From contig DASZBM010000006.1 of assembly GCA_035944135.1 (NCBI GenBank), positions 23,510 through 87,509 of the forward strand: a stretch of 64,000 nt of DNA. Reading direction: 5' to 3'. Source of the DNA: Acidobacteriaceae bacterium (GTDB lineage: Bacteria > Acidobacteriota > Terriglobia > Terriglobales > Acidobacteriaceae). The position numbers were made by a program, and so were the translations under genes. The stretch's first letter is position 1; every line of letters begins with the position of its first letter. The notes under the pieces were generated by a model. That model was not told where the DNA came from, did no database searches, and saw only the letters and a list, made by a program, of their open reading frames with translations. This document shows positions 53,225-62,832 of this stretch, one piece after another.

Positions 53225-54856
53225 GTGTTCGCTCACCTGCGTACGATCTCCATCGCTTTGTTTACTGGGCTCGCGCTAGCCGCGCAGTCGCCAGGACCGG
53301 CCAAGCAGCCGGACGCCAACCAGCCAGAAATAGACAGCTACATTCATCAATCGTGGGATAAGTTACAGCGATCGATGACCGACTGCAGCTCGCTGGTGGA
53401 TCCGAAACTCACAACGACTCCCGTGCTCTATCTGCCAAAAGGCGAGGCGGTTCCGAGCGACGTGCGAGCCATGCAGACCAAGTGCCGCGTGGACGTGCGC
53501 TCGCTTCCGCGGGCAATCCACCACGAAGGTGAGCTTCCGCCCGAGGATATCTCTACTCCCGGGCTGCTGTATCTCCCGCACCGGTATGTTGTCCCCGGAG
53601 GCCGCTTCAACGAGATGTACGGATGGGATAGCTACTTCATCATTCTTGGTGAGCTGGCAGACGGCCGTGTCGATCTCGCGCGCGGCACCGTCGAGAACTT
53701 CTTCTACGAGATCGATCACTACGGGTCTGTTCTCAACGCGAATCGAACGTACTATCTCACCCGCTCGCAGCCGCCGTTTCTCAGCTCAATGGTGGTTGCT
53801 GTGTACGATGCGGAGCGCGTTGAAAACCCGTCCGCGGCCCATGCGTGGTTGCACGATGCCCTTCCCTATCTCATCCGCGATCACGCACTCTGGACCACGC
53901 CGCCGCATCTCGCGGGCAGTACCGGGTTGTCACGCTACTTCGATCTCGGTCATGGCCCGGTCCCGGAGATGGCTGACGACAGCAGGTACTACGTCGACAT
54001 CATCCGGTGGCTTCGCGCACATCCACAGCAGACACCAGCCGGATATCTTGAGCCGGCCAGCGCCACACCGAGTGCACACTGCACCGACCGCGCGAACTGC
54101 CTGCAGACGAGCCTCGACGGCTTCGAACTCACGCCGCAGTTCTATCTTGGCGATCGAGCGATGCGTGAATCTGGCTTCGATACCAGCTCGCGCTTCGGCC
54201 CGTTCAGTGGATCGACGGAGGATTACGCGCCCATCTGTTTGAACGCTCTGCTTTACAAATACGAGCGTGACATCGCGACCATTGAACGGGCACTGGGTCA
54301 GCTTCCCGCCGCATCACATTGGGATCAACTGGCAGCCGCCCGCAAACGGAGCATCAATTCGCTGCTCTGGGATGATGCGGCTAGCCTTTTCGTCGACTAC
54401 GACTCACGAACGCGGCACAGTTCGACTTACCGTTACGTCACGACGTACTACGCGCTTTGGGCCGGGCTTGCGACTCCCTCGCAGGCGAAGCGGCTCGTCG
54501 CCAACCTGCCGCTCTTTGAGCGCGCCGGCGGGCTGCAGATGAGCACTCAAGACACCGGTGAACAGTGGGACGCTCCCTTCGGCTGGGCGCCGACTAACTG
54601 GCTGGCTGTCGACGGTCTTGCCCGTTATGGCTATACGGAGGATGCCGATCGCATCGCACACAAGTTCATGACCACAGTGCAGAACGGATACGAGCGCGAC
54701 GGCACGATCCGCGAGAAGTACAACATGGACAGCGGTTCATCCAATGTAGACGTAACCACGGGCTACAAGACGAACGTCGTCGGTTTCGGATGGACGAATG
54801 GCGTCTATCTCGAGATGAAACATCTATTGGACTCGAATTCTGCTGCACCCAAATAA
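53225..54856 (+). CDS. treA: Trehalase, glycoside hydrolase family 37
   Basis: Splits trehalose into two glucoses, probably in the periplasm. 543 residues from GTG 53225 with a signal peptide (ISIALFTGLALAAQ). Both family signatures are present: PGGRFNEMYGWDSYF and QWDAPFGWAPTNW. The catalytic Asp lies in the DGFELTPQ/FSGSTEDYAP region as expected for GH37. It starts 15 bases after the GNAT gene. Confidence 0.95.
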   Translation: MFAHLRTISIALFTGLALAAQSPGPAKQPDANQPEIDSYIHQSWDKLQRSMTDCSSLVDPKLTTTPVLYLPKGEAVPSDVRAMQTKCRVDVRSLPRAIHHEGELPPEDISTPGLLYLPHRYVVPGGRFNEMYGWDSYFIILGELADGRVDLARGTVENFFYEIDHYGSVLNANRTYYLTRSQPPFLSSMVVAVYDAERVENPSAAHAWLHDALPYLIRDHALWTTPPHLAGSTGLSRYFDLGHGPVPEMADDSRYYVDIIRWLRAHPQQTPAGYLEPASATPSAHCTDRANCLQTSLDGFELTPQFYLGDRAMRESGFDTSSRFGPFSGSTEDYAPICLNALLYKYERDIATIERALGQLPAASHWDQLAAARKRSINSLLWDDAASLFVDYDSRTRHSSTYRYVTTYYALWAGLATPSQAKRLVANLPLFERAGGLQMSTQDTGEQWDAPFGWAPTNWLAVDGLARYGYTEDADRIAHKFMTTVQNGYERDGTIREKYNMDSGSSNVDVTTGYKTNVVGFGWTNGVYLEMKHLLDSNSAAPK

Positions 54857-54880
54857 ACGGCTGTAATTCTGGAAGACTCT

Positions 54881-55495
54881 ATGCCTCGCGACCTGAACTC
54901 CTCGCGCCTCGAAGCATTTTCCGATGGTGTCATCGCGGTGATTATCACCATTATGGTGCTTGATCTGCGGGTGCCCTCCACGCGTGAGCTCGGCGATTGG
55001 GCCGCAGTGCGCATGGACCTGAAGCTGATCGTCGTATATCTGCTGAGCTTCATTCAGACCGGCATTTACTGGGTGAATCATCACTACCTGCTGGACGACG
55101 TCGAACAGGTTACGCACGGCATTCTGTGGTCGAACCTGGCGCTGCTCTTCTGCCTTTCGCTCATCCCGTTCGGGACCAACTGGATTGCCGTCCGTGGCGT
55201 GGGGCCCGTGCCGGTTGTGGTTTACGTGCTCTGCTTCCTCGCGCCGGCAACGGCATGGGCGGTATTGTCGAATACCATCTGCAGCCGGACTGGGGTTCGC
55301 CCTGCTGCAGGCATGGGCAAGCAGCTTTTTTCGCTGGCGATGAACCTTGGAGCGGTTGCCATCGCGTTCTTTTCTCCGTGGAGCGCGCTGGGGATGATTG
55401 CCATCGTGACATTTGCCTGGCTTTTGCCGCCACGCCGCATCCTGGAAAAGACCCGCCACCACACCACATCTGCGCCATCGGTGGATTCGCGCTAA
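54881..55495 (+). CDS. TMEM175-type potassium channel family protein
   Basis: 204 residues, six helices (DUF1211). The first helix carries the signature RLEAFSDGVIAVIITIMVL, the selectivity-filter helix of bacterial TMEM175 channels. Second conserved piece: NHHYLLDD. Bacterial members have one repeat and assemble as tetramers. Start 24 bases after treA. Confidence 0.9.
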   Translation: MPRDLNSSRLEAFSDGVIAVIITIMVLDLRVPSTRELGDWAAVRMDLKLIVVYLLSFIQTGIYWVNHHYLLDDVEQVTHGILWSNLALLFCLSLIPFGTNWIAVRGVGPVPVVVYVLCFLAPATAWAVLSNTICSRTGVRPAAGMGKQLFSLAMNLGAVAIAFFSPWSALGMIAIVTFAWLLPPRRILEKTRHHTTSAPSVDSR

Positions 55496-55508
55496 ACTCT
55501 ACTTCGAA

Positions 55509-56423
55509 ATGAATTTGCAAGGCTGCGGCACCGCCCTCGTCACCCCTTTTCGTTCCGACGGCACTCTCGATGAGCCCGCTCTTCGCGCGCACATTCACTG
55601 GCAGATCGCCTGTGGCGTCTCACTGCTTGTTCCGTGCGGGACCACTGGCGAAGCCGCGACCCTGACCGAGCCCGAGTGGCTGCGCGTTGTGGAGATCACG
55701 GTGGAGGCCGCCAACGGTCGCGTGCCGGTCTTTGCGGGGGCCACGCACAACTCCACGCGCGAGGCGATTCTGCGCGCCAAGCTACTCGGACGGATTCACG
55801 GGCTCTCCGGCATCCTGACGGCAAACCCCTACTACAACAAGCCTGGGCAGGAGGGCCAATACCAGCACTTCCGCGCGATCGCTGAATCCGTGCACCTTCC
55901 GATCCTGCTTTACAACATCCCCGGCCGCACCGGCGCAAATCTGGAGCCGGCCACAGTTCTACGGCTCGCCGAGATTCCCAACATCATCGGCATCAAGGAA
56001 TCCAGCGGCAATATGGTGCAGATTACGGAGTTGCTGACCCAGGTGCCGCGCGCTTTCCAGGTGCTCTCCGGCGATGACGCACTGGCGTTGCCGACGCTGG
56101 CTGTCGGCGGTTGCGGGCTCATCTCCGTCGCATCGAACGCCATTCCACAGCAGATGTCGCAGATGATCAACGCCGCGCTGAACGATAACTGGATCTCGGC
56201 TCGCCGGATTAATCGTCATTACTTCCAGCTGCTCCAAGCCAACTTCTGCGAGCCAAGTCCAGCGCCGATCAAGGCTGTGATGTCGCTGCTCGGCCGCGGA
56301 AACGAGGAGCTTCGTCTGCCCATGGTTCCCGTGACGGCGCAAACCCGCCGCAAGCTGGAGCGGATCCTTGGCGAACTCGGCCTGCTGACCAACTCGCCGC
56401 ACGAAAACCTGCGCGTCTTCTAA
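55509..56423 (+). CDS. dapA: 4-hydroxy-tetrahydrodipicolinate synthase
   Basis: Condenses pyruvate with aspartate semialdehyde at the lysine branch point. 304 residues from ATG 55509. TIM barrel with PCGTTGEAATL (substrate Thr pair), catalytic Tyr in NPYYNKPGQEG, and Schiff-base Lys in IIGIKESSGNM. The open frame upstream overlaps the channel gene and is not used. First gene of the second lysine block. Confidence 0.96.
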   Translation: MNLQGCGTALVTPFRSDGTLDEPALRAHIHWQIACGVSLLVPCGTTGEAATLTEPEWLRVVEITVEAANGRVPVFAGATHNSTREAILRAKLLGRIHGLSGILTANPYYNKPGQEGQYQHFRAIAESVHLPILLYNIPGRTGANLEPATVLRLAEIPNIIGIKESSGNMVQITELLTQVPRAFQVLSGDDALALPTLAVGGCGLISVASNAIPQQMSQMINAALNDNWISARRINRHYFQLLQANFCEPSPAPIKAVMSLLGRGNEELRLPMVPVTAQTRRKLERILGELGLLTNSPHENLRVF

Positions 56424-56430
56424 GTTCGCG

Positions 56431-57027
56431 ATGCTCGCACGCTCTTTATCCCAGATGGCTCTTTGGCTGATGGTCCTTGGCGGCACCGTGGTGGGTCAGA
56501 CGGCCGATTGGACCGCAGCTCCTGTCGCCAGGCCGCGCTCAGGTCTCGCGCGCCTGCTACCCGGCGAGCGCGACACCGCGATCCGGCTTCTCCGGCCCCA
56601 GCTCGGCCCACTGTTTCAGGGAGAGAGCAGCGCAACTGCCGATCGAGCGATTCTCTCGTTCTCCGCGGAACGCATTCGTCTGGGCTCAATGGCGGCACTT
56701 GTCGTGCAACCAAACGGCGGCGAGCTCTGCTCCCCAACCGGAAACTGCTCGCTCTGGATTATCGATCTTGCCCGGAACAGGATCATTCTCGACCATGGCG
56801 CTGTGCAGGGATTCGGTGTTGTGAAAGCATCAGGTCAGGGCATTCCGAAGATCGTCACTCGCATGCACGGGTCGGCATTTGACTCAGAACAGATCCTCTG
56901 GCGATTCAACGGCAGCCGCTACGAGGCCAAAAAGTGCGTGGACATTCAGTTCGATGAGAACGCCACGAACGCGCCACCTGCCACAAAACCCTATCCCTGC
57001 TCCGCTGAAGGAAATCGACAGGAATGA
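56431..57027 (+). CDS. Hypothetical secreted protein between dapA and dapD
   Basis: 198 residues with a signal peptide ([15 protein letters not shown]) and a small beta-rich domain: two Cys in CSPTGNC, then [15 protein letters not shown], a short motif often ending similar secreted domains. It starts 8 bases after dapA and overlaps dapD by 4 bases, so it is part of the operon despite no evident link to lysine synthesis. Confidence 0.7.
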   Translation: MLARSLSQMALWLMVLGGTVVGQTADWTAAPVARPRSGLARLLPGERDTAIRLLRPQLGPLFQGESSATADRAILSFSAERIRLGSMAALVVQPNGGELCSPTGNCSLWIIDLARNRIILDHGAVQGFGVVKASGQGIPKIVTRMHGSAFDSEQILWRFNGSRYEAKKCVDIQFDENATNAPPATKPYPCSAEGNRQE

Positions 57028-57902
57028 CGATCGCTGCACCGCACAAAGAACTGCAAGAGGCCATCGAGCACTGGTTCTCCGCCGGATCAGAGGCCATCGG
57101 CAACGCGAACGCGATCGGCGCCTTCCGTGAGCTGCGCGATGCGCTCGAGGCCGGCGCGCTTCGCTCGGCGGAGCCGGATGATTCTCAGCCGACCGGCTGG
57201 CGCGTGAACCCTTGGGTGAAGCGAGGGATTTTGCTCGGGTTCCGTTTGGGTGCGCTCGAGTCCATGAACGGCCGCGAGACCGCGGGCGATTCCATCCTCA
57301 GCTTCGTGGACAAGGCTACCTACCCTGCCCGTCGTTTCGCGCCGAAAGACGGCGTCCGTATCGTGCCGGGCGGCAGTGCTGTGCGTTCCGGCGCGTTCCT
57401 CGCCCCTGGTGTCGTCATGATGCCCCCGGCGTACGTCAATGTGGGCGCGTATGTCGATGAAGGCACGATGATCGACTCCCATGCGCTCGTCGGCTCATGC
57501 GCGCAGATTGGCAAGCGCGTGCACCTGTCGGCTGCGGCACAGATCGGCGGCGTGCTGGAGCCGGTCAACGCGTCTCCTGTCATCATCGAGGACGACGTCC
57601 TAGTCGGCGGAAACACAGGCGTCTATGAGGGCACGATCGTCCGCAGCAAAGCCGTGCTGGCCGCCGGCACCATCCTCACGCGTGGTACCCCGGTCTACGA
57701 TCTGGCGAACAACACCGTCCTGCGCGCCGCGGCGGACACTCCGCTCATCATCCCGTCGGGTGCTGTCGTCGTTCCCGGCTCGCGCGCCGTCCAGCGTGGG
57801 GCTGGGAAGGACCTCGGGCTATCCGTTTACACGCCAATCATCGTCAAGTACCGCGACGAAAAGACCGAACTCTCGACAGCACTCGAAGATATCCTGAGGT
57901 AA
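57024..57902 (+). CDS. dapD: 2,3,4,5-tetrahydropyridine-2,6-dicarboxylate N-succinyltransferase
   Basis: Succinylase branch of diaminopimelate synthesis. 292 residues. Left-handed beta-helix with hexapeptide repeats: [76 protein letters not shown]. The GGVLEP segment is diagnostic of DapD. Start overlaps the previous gene (ATGA). dapC and dapE are not in the window. Confidence 0.95.
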   Translation: MTIAAPHKELQEAIEHWFSAGSEAIGNANAIGAFRELRDALEAGALRSAEPDDSQPTGWRVNPWVKRGILLGFRLGALESMNGRETAGDSILSFVDKATYPARRFAPKDGVRIVPGGSAVRSGAFLAPGVVMMPPAYVNVGAYVDEGTMIDSHALVGSCAQIGKRVHLSAAAQIGGVLEPVNASPVIIEDDVLVGGNTGVYEGTIVRSKAVLAAGTILTRGTPVYDLANNTVLRAAADTPLIIPSGAVVVPGSRAVQRGAGKDLGLSVYTPIIVKYRDEKTELSTALEDILR

Positions 57903-57969
57903 TGGAAACCAAGCGCAGCACATGGAACCGGATGACGTGCGTCTTCGTACCTCTTCTGGAGGCAAATAA

Positions 57970-58161
57970 GTGATTAAACTGCTCCTTTTCTGCATTCTCC
58001 TCGTCGTCTGCTGGCCTGCCGCAATCGTGGCGCTCGTGCTGTACCCCTTGGTCTGGCTGTTGCTGCTTCCCTTCCGGCTGGTGGGTATTGTTGTCCATGG
58101 CGTGTTTGAGCTCATCGCAGCCCTCTTCACGCTTCCCGCGCGCGCCATCCGCGCCATCTAA
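57970..58161 (+). CDS. Small hydrophobic protein between dapD and rnj
   Basis: 63 residues, nearly all hydrophobic, two helices. GTG start at 57970 with GGAGGC at 57957-57962. Good ribosome site and placement between two genes on the same strand support it. No known family recognised. Confidence 0.65.
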   Translation: MIKLLLFCILLVVCWPAAIVALVLYPLVWLLLLPFRLVGIVVHGVFELIAALFTLPARAIRAI

Positions 58162-58193
58162 GCAGAGAGCGCACTGCGCTAAACTGAAGATTC

Positions 58194-59855
58194 ATGGCTT
58201 CAGACAAGCTGCAAATCATCCCCCTTGGCGGGCTCGGCGAGTTCGGTATGAACTGCCTCGCTCTCCGTTTCGGTGACGACATCATCGTCATCGACGCCGG
58301 CCTCATGTTCCCCGAAGAAGAGCTCCTCGGCGTCGACATCGTCGTCCCCGACATCAGCTATCTCGTCGAAAATCGCGCGCTCGTTCGCGGCATCGTGCTC
58401 ACCCACGGGCACGAGGACCATATAGGCGGCCTGCCCTGGATTCTCTCCGAGCTGAACGTACCCGTCCACGGCACCGAATTCACTCTGGCCTACGTCGAAG
58501 GCAAACTCGACGAGCATCGCCTGCTCGATGATGCCGAGCTCATCGAGATGCTTCCCGGCCGTCGCTTCAACCTCGGCGTCTTCACCATTATGCCGATCCG
58601 CGTCACGCACTCGCTCGTCGACTGCGTTTCGCTCGCCATCCATACCCCGGCCGGCATCGTGCTCCACACCGGCGACTTCAAAATCGATCTCTCTTCGCCC
58701 GACGGCCACCCTTTCGACCTGCAGGCCTTCGCCGACCTCGGCAAGCAGAACGTGCTCTGTCTTCTGCAGGACTCCACCAACGTCGACCGCCCCGGCTTCA
58801 CGCCCGGCGAGCGCGCCGTCCGGCCTCGCCTCGACGACATCTTCGGAGCCACGCGCAAGAAGCTCTTCTTCTCCTGCTTCTCGTCATCGATTCATCGCAT
58901 TCGCATCGCGATGGAGCTCGCCGACAAGCACAACCGTAAGGTCGCGCTCATCGGCCGTTCCATCGACAACTCTTCTGAAATCGCGCAGGACCTCGGCTAT
59001 CTCGACCCGCCACAGGGTCTGCTCATCCATCCGGGACAGATCAAGGAGTACCCCGATCACGAACTTTGCATCCTGATCTCGGGGACGCAGGGTGAGCCCA
59101 TGAGCTCGCTCTCACGCGCTGCCGTAGACAATCACAAGTTCGCGAAGATCGATGCAGGCGACACGGTCATCCTCAGCTCGCGCATCATCCCCGGCAACGA
59201 GAAGGCCATCTATCGCGTCATCGACCACCTCGAGCGCCGCGATGCCCGCGTCATCCATGACGACGGCACCAACGGTTTGATCCACGTCTCCGGCCATGGC
59301 TCCCAGGAAGAGCTGCGCATGATGATCAACCTCGTGCGGCCGAAGTTCTTCGTGCCCATCCACGGCGACTACCGTCACCTGAAGCGGCACGCCGAGCTCG
59401 CCGCCGCGACCGGCATCCCCGAAAAGATCCTCCTGCTAGAAGACGGCGACGTTCTTGAACTCGATCGCGATGGCGCCGAGAAAACCGGAAAGATCACCAC
59501 CGGTCGGATCTGCATCGATAACAACTCCACCGCCGACGTCGTCGAAGACACGGTCATTCGCGATCGCAAGCAACTCGGCGGCGACGGCCTCTTTCTCCCC
59601 ATCATCGCGATCAACAAGCGGACCGGCCAGGTCGAAGGCATGCCTGAAATCTCCACCCGCGGTTTCGCCGCCGATGATCCCGAGCTGCTTCGCAACGCTC
59701 GCGACATCGTCGCGCGCACGCTGGAGCAATCCAGCGAAGAAGAACGCCGCGACTATGGCGTTATGAAGGACAAGATCCGCGGCGACCTGAAGCGCTTCAT
59801 CCAGAAGAACGCCAACCGCCGGCCGCTCATCATGCCCATCATCCTGGAGCTTTAA
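58194..59855 (+). CDS. rnj: Ribonuclease J
   Basis: Metallo-beta-lactamase/beta-CASP ribonuclease with 5'-3' exo and endo activity in mRNA decay and rRNA processing. 553 residues. Zinc motif THGHEDHIGGLPW (His71, His73, Asp75, His76), HTGDFKID, CASP motifs around SCFSSSIHRI and ISGTQGEPMSS, then HVSGHGSQEEL and PIHGDYRHLKRH. C-terminal domain intact. Confidence 0.95.
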   Translation: MASDKLQIIPLGGLGEFGMNCLALRFGDDIIVIDAGLMFPEEELLGVDIVVPDISYLVENRALVRGIVLTHGHEDHIGGLPWILSELNVPVHGTEFTLAYVEGKLDEHRLLDDAELIEMLPGRRFNLGVFTIMPIRVTHSLVDCVSLAIHTPAGIVLHTGDFKIDLSSPDGHPFDLQAFADLGKQNVLCLLQDSTNVDRPGFTPGERAVRPRLDDIFGATRKKLFFSCFSSSIHRIRIAMELADKHNRKVALIGRSIDNSSEIAQDLGYLDPPQGLLIHPGQIKEYPDHELCILISGTQGEPMSSLSRAAVDNHKFAKIDAGDTVILSSRIIPGNEKAIYRVIDHLERRDARVIHDDGTNGLIHVSGHGSQEELRMMINLVRPKFFVPIHGDYRHLKRHAELAAATGIPEKILLLEDGDVLELDRDGAEKTGKITTGRICIDNNSTADVVEDTVIRDRKQLGGDGLFLPIIAINKRTGQVEGMPEISTRGFAADDPELLRNARDIVARTLEQSSEEERRDYGVMKDKIRGDLKRFIQKNANRRPLIMPIILEL

Positions 59856-59865
59856 ATTTGACTTG

Positions 59866-60420
59866 CTACGGTCCGTTCTTCGCCGGCGGTGCCGTCTGCG
59901 CGGGCGTCGGCTTTGCAGTCGTCGCCGCCATCTGCTTCATAAAGTCCTGGATCATCTGATTGAACTCAGGCTGCACTTCGCGCATTCTCTGCTGCGTTAG
60001 CTCGGTGCTCTTCGTCATCAGCTCCGGCGTCTTTTCCAGCATCTTCTGCCCCACCGGTGATTTGTAGAAGGCGATAATCCCGTCCAGGTCTTCTTCTGTA
60101 TACGTCGTCGCGTAGAGGTTGATGAAGTCTGGCTCCAACGCCTTCCATCCCAGCCGCTTGTTCACCAGGTCCAGCACGCGCTGCTGAAAATCGGCGACAA
60201 GCTTCTTCTGCTCTGGCGTTGCCTGGTCAGCGCCCGGCATAGATTGCGTCATGGTCTGAACCTGCTGCATCACGCTCTTCGTCAGCTGGTCCATTAGCTG
60301 ATCCATGTGAAGCAGAGTAAAGAGCTCCTCGGCTTTGGCGCGCTTGCTCGCCTCATCCGCTCTCGCGCCGCTGGATGCGACGAACAACACCATCAGCAGT
60401 ACAACAACAATTCGCCTCAT
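59866..60420 (-). CDS. DUF2059 domain secreted protein
   Basis: 184 residues from ATG 60420 with GGAGG 5 bases upstream. Signal peptide to ARA. Helical DUF2059 body (about 30-155; YTEEDLDGIIAFYKSPVGQKM read in two parts), then a Pro/Thr-rich tail. Domain of unknown function in periplasmic proteins. It converges with rnj (10 bases between stops). Confidence 0.85.
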   Translation of the reverse strand: MRRIVVVLLMVLFVASSGARADEASKRAKAEELFTLLHMDQLMDQLTKSVMQQVQTMTQSMPGADQATPEQKKLVADFQQRVLDLVNKRLGWKALEPDFINLYATTYTEEDLDGIIAFYKSPVGQKMLEKTPELMTKSTELTQQRMREVQPEFNQMIQDFMKQMAATTAKPTPAQTAPPAKNGP

Positions 60421-60446
60421 CTCAGCCTCCAATTACGCGGTAAACC

Positions 60447-62702
60447 CTACTTCTCACGCTCAACCTCTTCCAGCACCGCCTCGCCCGCCAGCGGCTTGCG
60501 CGCGAAGTAGTACAAGCTGAAGCCGAGCAGGCCAAAACAGATCACGCTCACCACGTCATGGTGTAGGAAATTATCCGGCGAGAAGTGCGGAAACGTCTTA
60601 TCGAACGCCTGGAAAGCCACCCCAACCAGCCCCATAATGCCGCCCGACGCGATCAGCCCCGACGCAAACAGGCTTCCCGGCGACACCTCGCTCTCCGCCT
60701 CGGTCACCGGCGCGCGGCCGGCCCGCTGAACCGCCAGGTCCGCCAACCACCGCACGAAGCCGCCGCAAAAGATTGCCAGAGTAGTCCCAATCGACAGATA
60801 GGCACCCACGGCAAAGGTCAGCGATCGCACGCCCAGCAGCTCCACTCCAATAACCAGAGCGACGCCAAGAAGTACCAACCCCCATGGCAGTTTGCGGCTC
60901 AAAATTCCATTGATAACCGTCGCCATCAGCCGTCCTTGCGGCGCCGCGGCCTTCTCGCTGCCGATGCCTTGGGTCCACTGCACCTCGACCTTCTGCGTAG
61001 CCGGGTTGTAGAGATATTTGCCGTCTTCGAGCACCGGCGACCCAATCGCGTTCAGCAGGACATAGCTCCGCGGATTCGCCAGATCGCCCACAACAGGTGC
61101 GCTGGAAGATGCACTCGCGCGCAGCTTCACCTCATCGCGAGTGAAATAGCCCTGCTGCTGCACACCCTCAGGAAGCGCGCTGAGTGTAAGTTGCTTGGGT
61201 TGCGGGATGCGGCTGAAGCTCTCAAATCCCTTGTTCACGAGGTTCAGCGTCACACCGATCACCAGCGTCGACACAATGACCCCGATCATCACCGCGAGCT
61301 GCTGCTTCCACGGCGTCGCCCCGATCAGGAACCCGGTCTTCAGATCCTGCGATGTGTCGCCCGCATTCGAGGCCGCGATGCACACGACACCTCCAATTGT
61401 GATCGCCAGCGCGCCAAACGCCGGTGCCGTCCATCCTTTCACCAGGAAAATTGCTGCCGTTGCCATCAGCGTGGCGATCGTCATTCCGCTTACAGGACTA
61501 GCACTGGAGCCGACGATGCCCACGATGCGCGCACTCACGGTGACGAACAGGAACCCGAAGATCACCACCAGGATTGCAGCGGCAAAGTTTGCCGCTGCGC
61601 TCACCTGCGCTCCCGGAACAGGACGAAAGACCAGGAACGCGAACATCAGCAGAACCAGCAAAATGCTGCCCCCGATTACGACGCTCATCGGCAGATCGTG
61701 TTCGACGCGCGACCTCCTCGGCACATCCGCGTTCTTTTCAACGCCGGGCTTCGCTCTGATCTGAGCCAGACCCGCCGTGAACGCGCTGATGATTGTCGGC
61801 GCCGTCCGCAGCAGCGTAATCAGGCCGCTCGCCGCAACGGCACCCGCGCCCATAGGTCGCACGTATGTGCGCCACAGTGCGCTCGGGTCCATCATGCTGA
61901 TCGGCACCGTGCCCGGGTAGAGCGGCGTCGTCATGTGCTTGCCGAAGAACACAATCGTCGGCATCAACACCAGCCAGGAGAAAACACCGCCGGCAAGCAT
62001 GATGGCCGACACGCGGATACCGATGATATAGCCGACGCCCAGATACTCCGGCGTGACATCCGCGCGGAGCGATGCGCCCTTCATCAACTGCTGGCCGTTC
62101 GGGTCGAAGTTGAAGTCCTTCTTCGGCGTAGCCGGAAAGAGCGCGGTCAGGCCTTCGTTCTGGAATAGCGCATAGAGCGCACCAAACCCAAGGCCTAGAA
62201 AGACTCGGCTCGCGAATGATCCGCCGCGCTCGCCAGCGGTCAATACCTCGGCGCACGCCGTGCCCTCCGGATAGGTGAGCGCCCCGTGCTCTTCGACAAT
62301 TAGCTGGCGCCGCAGCGGGATCATAAACAACACGCCCAGCCAGCCGCCGAAGAGCGCCAGAGCAAAGATGCGAAAGCCCTCAAGGTCAAAGCCGAGGAAG
62401 ACCAGCGCCGGCAGGGTGAAGATTACGCCCGACGCAATCGACTGACCCGCATTCCCCGTGGTCTGGACGATGTTGTTTTCAAGGATTGACGCGCGGCCAA
62501 ACACCCGCAAAATCGAGATCGACAGCACTGAAATCGGAATCGAAGCCGCAACCGTGAGGCCCGCCTTCAGCCCTACGTACACCGTCACGGCACCGAAGAT
62601 GATCCCGAAGATCGCCCCCAGGATCAGCGCCCGCGCCGAAAGCTCTCTTGGGCTCTCCTCGGCAGACACAAAGGGGCGGAAGGTCGTGGTGGTGGTTGCC
62701 AT
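60447..62702 (-). CDS. OPT family oligopeptide transporter
   Basis: Membrane transporter of the OPT superfamily (bacterial branch), 751 residues, about 14-16 helices. FGIIFGAVTVYVGLKAG near the start, VLTAGERGG, GDTSQDLKTGFLIGATPWKQQ (conserved loop) and FFSPDNFLHHDV-like end. A soluble insert (about 500-600) with GYFTRDEVKLRAS lies between helices. Substrate (peptide or metal-chelate) unknown. Confidence 0.92.
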   Translation of the reverse strand: MATTTTTFRPFVSAEESPRELSARALILGAIFGIIFGAVTVYVGLKAGLTVAASIPISVLSISILRVFGRASILENNIVQTTGNAGQSIASGVIFTLPALVFLGFDLEGFRIFALALFGGWLGVLFMIPLRRQLIVEEHGALTYPEGTACAEVLTAGERGGSFASRVFLGLGFGALYALFQNEGLTALFPATPKKDFNFDPNGQQLMKGASLRADVTPEYLGVGYIIGIRVSAIMLAGGVFSWLVLMPTIVFFGKHMTTPLYPGTVPISMMDPSALWRTYVRPMGAGAVAASGLITLLRTAPTIISAFTAGLAQIRAKPGVEKNADVPRRSRVEHDLPMSVVIGGSILLVLLMFAFLVFRPVPGAQVSAAANFAAAILVVIFGFLFVTVSARIVGIVGSSASPVSGMTIATLMATAAIFLVKGWTAPAFGALAITIGGVVCIAASNAGDTSQDLKTGFLIGATPWKQQLAVMIGVIVSTLVIGVTLNLVNKGFESFSRIPQPKQLTLSALPEGVQQQGYFTRDEVKLRASASSSAPVVGDLANPRSYVLLNAIGSPVLEDGKYLYNPATQKVEVQWTQGIGSEKAAAPQGRLMATVINGILSRKLPWGLVLLGVALVIGVELLGVRSLTFAVGAYLSIGTTLAIFCGGFVRWLADLAVQRAGRAPVTEAESEVSPGSLFASGLIASGGIMGLVGVAFQAFDKTFPHFSPDNFLHHDVVSVICFGLLGFSLYYFARKPLAGEAVLEEVEREK

Positions 62703-62832
62703 CAGGCGTCATCTCCTCAGTCAGTAAGTCAGCTATCAAGTCAAAGGCTGCACCGGAGTGTACCAGCGCAGCCTCTTCGAACGCTTTCGCGTCTTCCCTC
62801 TTCTATTTCCCCACCTGCCGTCGCCCTTGCGC

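Noticed and set aside
60585..62168. A 527-codon plus-strand frame opposite the OPT transporter
   Set aside because: Arg/His/Gln-rich and without motifs; the reverse-strand OPT protein is clear.
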